Source: an uncultured Clostridium sp. (GTDB taxonomy: Bacteria > Bacillota > Clostridia > Lachnospirales > Lachnospiraceae). Taken from it: DNA of 8,389 nt. The notes under the pieces were generated by a model. The model was not told the origin of the DNA. It was given only the letters and a program-made list of their open reading frames with translations, and made no database searches. The stretch is from the NCBI GenBank assembly GCA_958442925.1, contig CAUCIO010000095.1, positions 1 to 8,389 of the forward strand, read 5' to 3'. Both the position numbers and the translations under genes were made by a program. Shown in pieces: positions 1-7,126 of the stretch. How positions within the stretch are numbered: the stretch's first letter is position 1; every line of letters starts with the position of its first letter.

Positions 1-735
1 CCACGGATTTCCCTTCGCTCCCCTGGCTGCCATGACGCCGTCGCAGCCCGTCTCCTCCATCATCCGGGCCGCGTCCTCCGGAGTAAAAATATCTCCGTTT
101 CCAATGACAGGGATAGCAACCGCCTCCTTCACCTGACGGATAATGTCCCAGTCTGCCTTTCCAGAGTAAAACTGTTCCCTGGTTCTCCCATGGACTGCCA
201 CAGCTGCAGCACCGCTCTGCTCTGCCATTTTGGCGAACTCCACCGCATTGACCGACTCATCATTAAAACCTTTTCTGAATTTAACCGTCACCGGCTTTTT
301 CAGCTTTTTCACCATGGCAGACAGAATTTCACCAGCCAGCTTCGGATTCTTCATCAGGGCAGAACCCTCGCCGTTATTGACAATTTTCGGCACTGGACAG
401 CCCATATTTACATCGATGATGTCATAGGGGCCTTCCTCCAGCTGAAGCGCCATTTCACTCATAATTTCCGGATCAGAGCCAAACAGCTGGACAGCCAGAG
501 GATGTTCCTCGGGAACTGTCTCCAGAAGAGGCTTCGTATTTTTATTTTTGTACAGCAGAGCCTTGGCGCTCACCATCTCCGTACACATCAGCCCGCAGCC
601 CTGCTCCCGGCACAGAATCCGGAAAGGCAGATCCGTCACACCGGCCATAGGCGCCAGTCCTACAGGGCTTGGAAGCTCCACCGTTCCAATTTTCAGTTTC
701 TTTTTCTGCAATACGTTCTCTGTCTTCTCTTTCAT
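1..735 (-). CDS. dusB: tRNA-dihydrouridine synthase, DusB type (3' end cut by window edge)
   Basis: This gene encodes a flavoenzyme that reduces specific uridines in tRNA to dihydrouridine in the cytoplasm, using FMN and NADPH. The first 245 residues are visible; the C-terminal helical tRNA-binding part lies beyond the left edge. The TIM-barrel signatures appear in order: PMAGVTD (residues 29-35, FMN loop), NMGCP (110-114) with the catalytic Cys113, Lys152 in VKFRKG, VHGRT (181-185) with His182, GNGDI (212-216) and ARGAKGNPW at the cut end. The ATG at 735 was chosen because a GGAG lies six bases before it, directly after the stop codon of the upstream gene (9-base gap). That spacing suggests co-transcription and possibly translational coupling with the small gene 745-1113. 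The Dus family is certain; the DusB subgroup rests on motif wording and is slightly less sure. Confidence 0.95.
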   Translation of the reverse strand, partial: MKEKTENVLQKKKLKIGTVELPSPVGLAPMAGVTDLPFRILCREQGCGLMCTEMVSAKALLYKNKNTKPLLETVPEEHPLAVQLFGSDPEIMSEMALQLEEGPYDIIDVNMGCPVPKIVNNGEGSALMKNPKLAGEILSAMVKKLKKPVTVKFRKGFNDESVNAVEFAKMAEQSGAAAVAVHGRTREQFYSGKADWDIIRQVKEAVAIPVIGNGDIFTPEDAARMMEETGCDGVMAARGAKGNPW

Positions 736-744
736 GGATTCTCC

Positions 745-1113
745 CTACTGCTTCTCTTCGTCCAGGCAGAGGCTTTTCAGTCGTTCAGCATCCTCTCCCC
801 CTGAAATAAAGACGCGGTAATAAAGCTCCAGCGCCTCTAAAAGCTCTCTCTTCTCCATCTGGTACTGCTTGATTTTCAAAGCACTTCCTATCTCGTCGAA
901 CAGATAATCCGTCTCGTCACAGACTACCTTAAACTGAAGCTCCCCCTCCGGCGTAAACTCCAGAGTCAGCACGCCTCCCACATCCTCCGTAAACATGACG
1001 CACATAATCTGCAGTTCTTCCTTCACCTGTTCCGGAAGCTTAGAAAAGTCCTCGTTAAAATAGTATTTTTCCACATAGGAATTGGCTCCGCAGAGCACAA
1101 CATTTTCTGCCAT
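745..1113 (-). CDS. Small uncharacterised clostridial protein (122 aa), DUF6145-like
   Basis: I do not know the function of this protein. It begins MAENVVLCGANSYVEKYYFN, has a central ELQIMCVMFTEDVGGVLTLE stretch (about residues 33-52) that looks like paired beta strands, and ends in an acidic helical region (about 80-122). From memory it resembles the uncharacterised Lachnospiraceae family DUF6145; this could not be searched. No signal peptide, membrane segment or catalytic motif is visible, so it is probably a small cytosolic protein. Three cysteines (8, 38, 65) sit in the more conserved-looking part and one more (116) in the tail. The start is supported by GGAGAGGAG six bases upstream. It lies between a strong terminator (1136-1171) and dusB, whose GGAG follows this gene's TAG stop directly, so it is likely expressed with dusB. 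Confidence 0.85.
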   Translation of the reverse strand: MAENVVLCGANSYVEKYYFNEDFSKLPEQVKEELQIMCVMFTEDVGGVLTLEFTPEGELQFKVVCDETDYLFDEIGSALKIKQYQMEKRELLEALELYYRVFISGGEDAERLKSLCLDEEKQ

Positions 1114-1135
1114 CTGTTTCTCCTCTCCGCCTGCG

Positions 1136-1171
1136 AAAAAGACACCAGAACGCTTCTGCGTCCTGATGTCT
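1136..1171 (-). terminator. Strong Rho-independent terminator after pfkA
   Basis: On the minus strand, arms at 1171-1158 and 1153-1140 form an uninterrupted 14-bp stem (two G-U wobbles in RNA) around an AGAA loop. It is followed at once by five U residues, the last stem U included in neither count (1140-1136 overlap the final pair). It starts 35 bases past the pfkA stop. Its U tract ends only 22 bases before the ATG of the next gene, leaving no room for an ordinary promoter between the two. It may therefore act as a partial terminator or attenuator for the small gene and dusB. Confidence 0.85.
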
Positions 1172-1206
1172 TCTCTTCCCCTTGGGGGCTTCTGCAGTCT
1201 TTCGTC

Positions 1207-2181
1207 TTATCGAATCAGCATCTTGCTGATCTTGTACTGCTCCTCAGGAATGTCTTTCTTCATGCTGAGAGCTTCCTGAATATCGTAATCCACATATTCG
1301 CCGTTCTTGTAGGCTACCACCCGGTTACTCTTGCCTGCACAGAGCAGCTCTACTGCCTTGGCTCCCATAATAGAAGCATATACTCTGTCCTTACAGGTAG
1401 GAGCGCCGCCTCGCTGCATGTAGCCTAAAATCGTGGCTCTTGTCTCAATGCCTGTAGCTGCTTCGATTCTTCTGGCCATGGAAGCAGAGTGGCCGATTCC
1501 CTCTGCGTTAATGATAATATGGTGCTTCTTTCCGCGCTTTCTGTTCTCAATGATGCGGCTGATCAGCTCCTGCTCATTGCCGTCATAGCGCTCCGGAAGC
1601 AGAATATCCTCCGCGCCGTTGGCAAGTCCGCACCAGAGGGCGATATATCCGGCGTTTCTTCCCATTACCTCAATGATACTGCACCGCTCATGGGAGGTGG
1701 ATGTATCCCGGACACGGTCAATGGCGTCCATGGCTGTATTCACCGCTGTGTCAAAACCAATGGTGTAATCGGTACAGGCAATATCCAGGTCAATGGTTCC
1801 CGGAAGACCTACTGTATTGATTCCCAGTGCAGACAGCTTTCCGGCTCCCTTAAAGGATCCGTCTCCTCCAATTACCACAAGACCGTCAATCCCGTGCTTC
1901 CGGCAGATTTCGGCTCCACGCTCCTGTCCTTCTGCGGTCGTAAACTCCGGGCATCTGGCTGTGTAGAGAACTGTTCCTCCGCGTCCGATGATATCGGCCA
2001 CGCTGAGTCCGTTCATATCTACAATCTCCTCCTGAAGAAGGCCGGCATATCCTCTCATGATACCCTTTACCTTCAGTCCCTTGTTGATTGCCGTTCTGAC
2101 TACAGCGCGGATTGCCGCATTCATTCCAGGAGCGTCGCCGCCGCTGGTGAGGACACCGATTGTCTTAACCTCTTTTGCCAT
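1207..2181 (-). CDS. pfkA: ATP-dependent 6-phosphofructokinase
   Basis: This is the glycolytic enzyme that converts fructose-6-phosphate and ATP to fructose-1,6-bisphosphate and ADP. At 324 residues it has the usual length of the bacterial group. Visible motifs are LTSGGDAPGMNAA (11-23), GGDGS (105-109), PGTIDLD (127-133) with the probable catalytic base Asp131, TSTSHER (160-166), EVMGR (171-175) and MQRGG (255-259). Gly108 in GGDGS and Gly128 before TID mark the ATP-using rather than the pyrophosphate-using class. Two positions differ from the E. coli enzyme: TIDND reads TIDLD (Leu132), and the LGH of the sugar-phosphate loop reads LGY (Tyr254). I believe both occur in related clostridia. 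The ATG is preceded by GGAGGT with eight bases spacing. A weak hairpin separates it from dnaE, and a strong terminator follows. Confidence 0.97.
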   Translation of the reverse strand: MAKEVKTIGVLTSGGDAPGMNAAIRAVVRTAINKGLKVKGIMRGYAGLLQEEIVDMNGLSVADIIGRGGTVLYTARCPEFTTAEGQERGAEICRKHGIDGLVVIGGDGSFKGAGKLSALGINTVGLPGTIDLDIACTDYTIGFDTAVNTAMDAIDRVRDTSTSHERCSIIEVMGRNAGYIALWCGLANGAEDILLPERYDGNEQELISRIIENRKRGKKHHIIINAEGIGHSASMARRIEAATGIETRATILGYMQRGGAPTCKDRVYASIMGAKAVELLCAGKSNRVVAYKNGEYVDYDIQEALSMKKDIPEEQYKISKMLIR

Positions 2182-2220
2182 CTACTTCTACCTCCATTTG
2201 TCGCGTCTATCAAAAATCTT

Positions 2221-2250
2221 AAAAAAATAATGCACTCTGTCCTGTACATT
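2221..2250 (-). terminator. Possible weak terminator between dnaE and pfkA
   Basis: Immediately after the dnaE stop, minus-strand arms 2250-2244 (AATGTAC) and 2235-2229 (GTGCATT) can form a 7-bp stem with one G-U pair and an 8-base loop. It is followed by A and seven Ts (2227-2221). The stem is short and A/T rich, so it would be leaky at best, and dnaE and pfkA may be partly co-transcribed. The remaining gap up to pfkA holds its ribosome binding site. Confidence 0.4.
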
Positions 2251-5200
2251 CTAATTCATTTTTCCTATCTTTTCAATAGTTTTTTCCACTACTTTGACAT
2301 TTTTTTCACCAAGTTTCTCAGAAAGCTTTGTCACCAGCGCAGAATCAACGCTGACGCTCCAGTTTGCCGGCAGCACTTTTTTTGCCCGCTCTGCCTCCAG
2401 ATAGATGACAACCCTGTCGCTTCCCTCGCTGAGCCTCAGCATATCCAAAAGCTCCTGCTCTGCGAAAAAATACGCTTCTTTATCCGGATATTTCAGCCAC
2501 AGCTCCCTGGGAACCATAGAAAATGGGGTAATTCTCTCGCAGATCAGTTTTCCCGCTGGATCATCGCCAATGGACACGCGTCCCTGGACAAACACCTTTT
2601 CATCCTCTATCAGAAGTTCCCGGTTCTTCTCATAATCTCTTGGGAAGATTAACACCTCTACCGTGCCTGCCAGATCCTCCACCGTAATAAAGGCCATCAT
2701 CTTGTTCTGCCGTGTGGTTTTTACTGTCTTTTCTGTGATCATGCCGCCAATCGTCACATAAGCGCCGTCACGAACCCTGGCGGTTCCCTCCTCCTCATTC
2801 ACAACGAAATCAGAGGAGACAGCCGTCACATTCTTTTTCCAGAGATCCATGTACTCCTCCAGAGGGTGGCCGCTGACGTAGACGCCCAGCATCTCCTTTT
2901 CAAAAGCCAGAAGCTCCTCCTTCGTATACTCTCCCACATCTGGAAAGGTAATCTGGAACTGCTCTTTTTCTTCCTCCTCCACAAAATCGAACAGGGACAT
3001 CTGTCCTTCCATGGAGTTTTTCTTTTCCTTGTTTTTCTGGTCTAAAAGAGCCGCTGAAACCAGAAATTTCTGCTTTCTGGTACCGGGCAGACTGTCCAGA
3101 GCTCCTGATTTGATAAAGCTTTCTATGGTTCTCTTATTAACTTCCTTATTGCTCATGCGGTCAATGAAATTTTCCAGAGAGGTAAAGGGACCTCTGACCG
3201 TGCGCTCCTTTACAATCTCGTCCACCACGCTCTGGCCGATACTCTTAATAGCTGAAAGGCCATAGCGAATGGCTCCTGACGATACAGAAAAGCCTCCCTC
3301 TCCCTCGTTAATATCCGGAGGCATGATTTTCATTCCCATCTGACGGCAGGTTAAAATGTACTCCGACACCTTGGATACATTATCCTTCACTGACGTCATA
3401 AGGGCTGCCATAAACTCTACCGGATAATAATATTTCAGGTAGGCCGTCTGGTAGGATACGACCGCATAGGCCGCCGCGTGTGACTTGTTAAAGGCGTACT
3501 TGGCAAAATCGATCATCTCATCATAGATGGTGTTAGCCGTCTTTTCATCGATTCCGTTGGCAATACAGCCCTTTACTCCTTCTTCCGGATTTCCGTAGAC
3601 GAAGTTCTGCCTCTCCTTCTCCATTACCGCAGCCTTTTTCTTGGACATGGCTCGGCGTACCAGGTCGCTTCGTCCCAGCGTGTATCCGGCCAGATCCCGC
3701 ACGATCTGCATCACCTGCTCCTGGTAGACAATACAGCCGTAGGTAGGGCTTAAAATCGGCTCCAGCTGCGGGCAGTCATAGGTAATGGAGCTTCTGTCGT
3801 TTTTGCCTTTCAGATATTTGGGAATAAAATCCATGGGGCCCGGACGGTACAGGGAGATACCTGCGATAATATCCTCCAAATTCTCCGGTTTCAGCTCCTT
3901 CATGAAGCTCTTCATTCCGCCGCTCTCCAGCTGGAACACGCCGTCATTTTTACCTGTGCCCAGAGATTCCAGCACCGCCTTATCGTTGTAGTCGATCTGA
4001 TTCAAATCAATCTGGATGCCATGAGTTTTTTCTGCCTGGCGCACAGCGTTCTGAATGACAGTCAGTGTTCGAAGGCCCAGGAAATCCATTTTTAACAGTC
4101 CCAGTTCCTCTAAAGTAGTCATGGTAAACTGGGTGGTGATGGATCCGTCCGCCGCCCTGGAAAGGGGCACGTACTCGTCCACCTTATTCCGGCTGATCAC
4201 CACACCCGCCGCGTGCATGGAGGTATGTCTGGGCAGTCCCTCCAGTCTTCTGCTCATGTCAATCAGATATTTGATCTCCGGATCGCTGTCGTAGGCCTCT
4301 CTAAGCTCTGGTGTTTTCAGAGCCTTGTCAAGGGTCATTCCCAGATCTCCCGGAATCATCTTGGCCACAGCGTCGCACTTGGCATAAGGCATATCCAGCA
4401 CTCTTCCCACATCCCGGACTACACCTTTGGCCGCCAGTGTACCGAAGGTTACAATCTGCACCACCCGATCCCTTCCATACTTCTGCACCACATAGTCAAT
4501 GACCTCCTGGCGGCGTTCGAAACAGAAATCGATATCAATATCAGGCATGGATACTCGTTCCGGGTTCAGAAAACGCTCGAACAGCAGATTATAGCGGATG
4601 GGATCGATATCTGTAATTCCCAGACTGTAAGAGACAATACTTCCCGCTGCGGAGCCTCTTCCCGGCCCTACCATAATATCGTGGGAACGGGCGAAATGAA
4701 TGAAATCCCACACGATCAGAAAGTAGTCTACATACCCCATGGACTGAATGACAGAAAGCTCATAATCCAGACGCTTTCTGAGGCTTCCGTCGTCCTTTGG
4801 ATACCTCTTTTCAAACCCGGCTGTACAAAGCTCATTTAAGTATTCCCAGGAGGTCTTTCCTCCCGGCACATCAAACTGGGGGATCTTCGTCACGCCGAAC
4901 TCGATCTCCACGTTGCAGCGCATGGCAATCTTATGAGTGTTCTCCAAAGCCTCCAGGGCGTAAGGGAAAAGATGTTTCATCTCTTCCTCCGATTTGACGT
5001 AATACTGGCCGCCCTCATAGCGCATCCTGTTTTCGTCCGCCACCTTTTTTCCTGTCTGAATGCAGAGGAGAATGTCGTGGGATTTTTCATCCTCTCTGTT
5101 AATATAATGGCAGTCATTTGTGGCAACCAGCGGAATCCCCGTATCCTGGCTCATCCTTAAAAGCCCCTGGTTGACCGTCTTCTGCATAGGAATTCCGTGA

Positions 5201-5730
5201 TCCTGAAGCTCCAGAAAGAAATTGCCCTCTCCAAAAATTCTCTGATAGCGAAGAGCTGCTTTCTTTCCCTCCTCATACATGCCGCGGGCAAGATTTCTCT
5301 GGACCTCCCCGGCCAGGCAGGCAGAAAGGCAGATCAGCCCTTTACTGTACCGCTCCAGAGTTTCATAATCTACTCTTGGTTTATAGTAAAATCCTTCTAC
5401 AAAACCGGTGGATACAATCTTCATCAGATTCTGATACCCCTCGTTATTCTCCGCCAGCAGAATCAGATGATAGTATTTGTCCTCTCCCACCCCAATTTCC
5501 CGGTCGAACCGGGAGCCTGGACACACATAAATCTCGCAGCCTAAAACAGGGCGGATCCCCGCCTCCCTGGCTGCCCGGTAAAAATCAATGACTCCGTACA
5601 TAACGCCGTGATCTGTGATAGCCAGGCTGTCCATTCCCAGCTCCTTCACCCTTGCCACCAGCTCCGTAATCTTGGAGGAGGCATCTAACAGGCTGTACTC
5701 TGTATGCACATGGAGATGTGTAAAAGCCAT
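2251..5730 (-). CDS. dnaE: DNA polymerase III alpha subunit, DnaE type, with PHP domain
   Basis: This is a replicative DNA polymerase catalytic subunit (1159 aa, normal length). Domains in order are: an N-terminal PHP domain (about 1-230) with candidate metal ligands H7, H9, H41, E66, H88, C138, H178, D206 and H208; a C-family polymerase core with PGRGSAAGS, PDIDIDF (396-402; D399 and D401) and KMDFLGLRTLT (D549), matching the E. coli D401/D403/D555 triad; a helix-hairpin-helix region (about 860-882); an internal sliding-clamp motif QMSLFDF (910-916); an OB fold (about 985-1070); and a C-terminal domain. No DnaQ-like exonuclease is inserted, so it is DnaE and not PolC. Low-G+C Gram-positives normally also have PolC, encoded elsewhere. 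The complete PHP site suggests intrinsic proofreading, by analogy with the Thermus enzyme; this is inference. A purine-rich AAGGAAGG lies just upstream of the ATG. Confidence 0.98.
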   Translation of the reverse strand: MAFTHLHVHTEYSLLDASSKITELVARVKELGMDSLAITDHGVMYGVIDFYRAAREAGIRPVLGCEIYVCPGSRFDREIGVGEDKYYHLILLAENNEGYQNLMKIVSTGFVEGFYYKPRVDYETLERYSKGLICLSACLAGEVQRNLARGMYEEGKKAALRYQRIFGEGNFFLELQDHGIPMQKTVNQGLLRMSQDTGIPLVATNDCHYINREDEKSHDILLCIQTGKKVADENRMRYEGGQYYVKSEEEMKHLFPYALEALENTHKIAMRCNVEIEFGVTKIPQFDVPGGKTSWEYLNELCTAGFEKRYPKDDGSLRKRLDYELSVIQSMGYVDYFLIVWDFIHFARSHDIMVGPGRGSAAGSIVSYSLGITDIDPIRYNLLFERFLNPERVSMPDIDIDFCFERRQEVIDYVVQKYGRDRVVQIVTFGTLAAKGVVRDVGRVLDMPYAKCDAVAKMIPGDLGMTLDKALKTPELREAYDSDPEIKYLIDMSRRLEGLPRHTSMHAAGVVISRNKVDEYVPLSRAADGSITTQFTMTTLEELGLLKMDFLGLRTLTVIQNAVRQAEKTHGIQIDLNQIDYNDKAVLESLGTGKNDGVFQLESGGMKSFMKELKPENLEDIIAGISLYRPGPMDFIPKYLKGKNDRSSITYDCPQLEPILSPTYGCIVYQEQVMQIVRDLAGYTLGRSDLVRRAMSKKKAAVMEKERQNFVYGNPEEGVKGCIANGIDEKTANTIYDEMIDFAKYAFNKSHAAAYAVVSYQTAYLKYYYPVEFMAALMTSVKDNVSKVSEYILTCRQMGMKIMPPDINEGEGGFSVSSGAIRYGLSAIKSIGQSVVDEIVKERTVRGPFTSLENFIDRMSNKEVNKRTIESFIKSGALDSLPGTRKQKFLVSAALLDQKNKEKKNSMEGQMSLFDFVEEEEKEQFQITFPDVGEYTKEELLAFEKEMLGVYVSGHPLEEYMDLWKKNVTAVSSDFVVNEEEGTARVRDGAYVTIGGMITEKTVKTTRQNKMMAFITVEDLAGTVEVLIFPRDYEKNRELLIEDEKVFVQGRVSIGDDPAGKLICERITPFSMVPRELWLKYPDKEAYFFAEQELLDMLRLSEGSDRVVIYLEAERAKKVLPANWSVSVDSALVTKLSEKLGEKNVKVVEKTIEKIGKMN

Positions 5731-5793
5731 GTAACCTTCCTTTTCCTTTCCTCGAATATGTTTCCCGCGCCCCTGTACCTGTACGCTCTAGTC

Positions 5794-5837
5794 AAAAACG
5801 CTAAGAAGGAGGGGACAGCGTCTGCCGTTCCCTCCTT
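5794..5837 (-). terminator. Probable terminator hairpin after the crh-like gene
   Basis: Minus-strand arms 5837-5824 and 5819-5806 pair over 14 positions with one A-C mismatch and one G-U pair around a 4-base loop. The outer eight pairs are AAGGAGGG with CCCTCCTT. The tail reads CTTAGCG before a T5 run (5798-5794), so the U tract is offset from the stem, which makes it less canonical than the one after pfkA. It would separate dnaE from the murB-rapZ-whiA-crh unit. The 63 bases left before dnaE include a TTGACT (5795-5790), but no matching -10 box lies at the proper distance. Confidence 0.55.
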
Positions 5838-5877
5838 TCCATCTGTCTATGTTCCTCTTAAGTGTCTGCTTTACCGC

Positions 5878-6132
5878 TTATTCCGCAGACAGGTATTGTT
5901 CAATGCTTGCAATTGCCGTGTCCTCATCGGATCCGTCAGCAGTGACAACCACCTTCTCACCTACTGGAAGTACCAGAGACATCATTCCCATAATGCTCTT
6001 TGCATTCACCTTCTTATTGGCATACTCCATGTAAATGCGGCTTTCATACTGGCTGGCTACCTGTACCAGCATAGCGACCGGGCGGGCTTCCAGACCTGAC
6101 GCCAGTTCGATTGTGACTTCCTTACTTTTCAT
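5878..6132 (-). CDS. crh: Crh-like HPr family protein lacking the PTS histidine
   Basis: This 84-residue protein has the HPr fold signature, but the GLHARP active site reads GLEARP (residues 13-18): His15, the residue phosphorylated by PTS enzyme I, is Glu. Arg17 is kept. Ser46 is kept in NAKSIMGMM (43-51), the site that HPr kinase/phosphorylase modifies. This pattern is that of Bacillus Crh (Gln15, Ser46), a cofactor of the catabolite regulator CcpA that does not carry sugar phosphate. Crh also lies just after whiA in Bacillus, which supports the call. An in-frame ATG at 6147 would add MRRKV, but its codons contain the AGGAGG that sits six bases before the ATG at 6132. Starting at 6132 gives exact HPr numbering at positions 15, 17 and 46. 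It is 33 bases after whiA and is followed by a hairpin. True PTS HPr is expected elsewhere. Crh function in this lineage is inferred. Confidence 0.88.
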   Translation of the reverse strand: MKSKEVTIELASGLEARPVAMLVQVASQYESRIYMEYANKKVNAKSIMGMMSLVLPVGEKVVVTADGSDEDTAIASIEQYLSAE

Positions 6133-6138
6133 AACTTT

Positions 6139-6144
6139 CCTCCT
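6139..6144 (-). promoter_or_regulatory. Ribosome binding site that sets the crh-like start
   Basis: A perfect AGGAGG on the minus strand lies six bases before the ATG at 6132. The alternative upstream ATG (6147) overlaps this site and has no comparable site of its own, so the shorter protein is preferred. Confidence 0.85.
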
Positions 6145-6165
6145 CATTCCTTTTAAGGAACAATT

Positions 6166-7125
6166 CTACTGCTGTGATTTTTGTCCTCGCAGGCTCTCAG
6201 CAATGGAGCTGATCTTTCTGAGCCGATGGTTTACCCCTGATTTTCCCACAGGAGGACTAAGTATCTCTCCCAGTTCCTTTAAAGTAGCATCTGGCCGTTC
6301 CAATCTCGCCTGGGCGATCTCAGCTAAAGATTCAGGCAGGTAGTCCAGTCCAACTGTGTCTCTGATATATGCAATATCCTGAAGCTGTTTGACAGCAGCA
6401 GACACGGTCTTATTAATGTTCGCAGTCTCACAGTTGACCTGGCGGTTCACACTGTTTCTCATCTCTTTGAGGATTCTGATATTCTCAAGCTCCATCAGGG
6501 CCAGAGGAGCCTCCATTACGCTCAGAATCTCTACAATCTGACTGCCCTCTTTTATATATACCACATAATACTTCTTTCTGACAACTATTTTTGCCTCAAT
6601 GGAAAAAGTCCCTATAATTTCTCTCAGCTGTTCTGCTTTTTCCTCAGAAGAGCAGACGATCTCGAAATGATAGAACTTTTCCGGATCACTTAGAGAGCCT
6701 GCTGCCAGAAAGGCTCCGCGGACGAAGGCTCTCCTGCAGCAGGAATTCTGAATAATCAGGTTTTTCACTACGGACATATTTTCACAGACATCCCCGTCGT
6801 CTCCCAGCAGCCTGGCCGCCTGAAGCACCCGGACTGCGTCCTGGCTGCGCCTGACTGCCACTGTATACGTCCTGTTTTTCTTTAAAAATGCATTCCTGCG
6901 GATTGCTACATCCGCTCTAATATTAAATGCTTTTTTCAGTAATGTAAAGTATTTTCTGGCAACCGCCACATTTTCTGTGTGAATGCGGATCATGTACTGA
7001 TTGTCCTCTGTAATATGAACTTTTCCGCACAGGCTTAAAATAGCCGCAATTTCCGCTATCTGGCAGTGTCTGGCAGGGCTTACCTGCCTGGAAAGTTCCT
7101 CTTTTACATGTGAAGAAAACGACAA
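6166..7125 (-). CDS. whiA: WhiA, DNA-binding regulator with LAGLIDADG-like domain, TTG start
   Basis: WhiA is a conserved Gram-positive DNA-binding protein linked to sporulation in Streptomyces and to cell division and chromosome segregation in Bacillus. The 319-residue protein has the usual length. It has a degenerate LAGLIDADG-type N-terminal half, with RGAFLAAGSLSDP at about 136-148, and a C-terminal helix-turn-helix (about 222-315) with RQVNCETANINKT and the PPVGKSGVNHRLRK recognition segment (291-304). The start is taken as TTG at 7125, giving the family's normal beginning MSFSSHVKEEL. AGGAGG lies six bases before it, inside the last codons of rapZ, and the rapZ TGA ends one base upstream. 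The longer ATG frame from 7176 would add 17 residues unlike the family and lies within rapZ. Stop and start are close enough for translational coupling. In Bacillus a glmR/yvcK gene stands between rapZ and whiA; here there is none. Confidence 0.95.
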   Translation of the reverse strand: MSFSSHVKEELSRQVSPARHCQIAEIAAILSLCGKVHITEDNQYMIRIHTENVAVARKYFTLLKKAFNIRADVAIRRNAFLKKNRTYTVAVRRSQDAVRVLQAARLLGDDGDVCENMSVVKNLIIQNSCCRRAFVRGAFLAAGSLSDPEKFYHFEIVCSSEEKAEQLREIIGTFSIEAKIVVRKKYYVVYIKEGSQIVEILSVMEAPLALMELENIRILKEMRNSVNRQVNCETANINKTVSAAVKQLQDIAYIRDTVGLDYLPESLAEIAQARLERPDATLKELGEILSPPVGKSGVNHRLRKISSIAESLRGQKSQQ

Positions 7126-7126
7126 A

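Noticed and set aside
190..804. Plus-strand open frame of 204 codons opposite dusB
   Set aside because: The opposite strand holds a clear Dus protein; the frame's composition is His/Phe/Leu-rich shadow sequence.
2216..2243. Possible promoter before pfkA (AGGACA, 16 bases, TAAGAT, minus strand)
   Set aside because: Each box matches only four of six consensus bases and overlaps the weak hairpin; chance matches of this quality are common in A/T-rich gaps.
1489..2652. Long plus-strand open frame (387 codons) opposite pfkA and the end of dnaE
   Set aside because: It overlaps two certain genes on the other strand, has no family resemblance or clear ribosome binding site, and is a mirror frame of their codon bias.
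4213..4839. Plus-strand open frame of 208 codons inside dnaE
   Set aside because: It is antisense to the conserved polymerase core, with no start signal or recognisable protein.
5771..5785. Tandem TACAGG repeat before dnaE
   Set aside because: Only two short copies with no partner elsewhere in the gap; not enough to call an operator or DnaA-type site.
5801..5842. 13-codon minus-strand open frame (ATG to TAG) overlapping the hairpin after the crh-like gene, as a leader peptide
   Set aside because: No good ribosome binding site and no run of regulatory codons; the frame follows from the hairpin sequence.
6146..6160. Palindrome TTCCTTAAAAGGAA (minus strand) between whiA and the crh-like gene
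   Set aside because: Short A/T-rich stem with a two-base centre and no U tract; neither a terminator nor a recognised operator.
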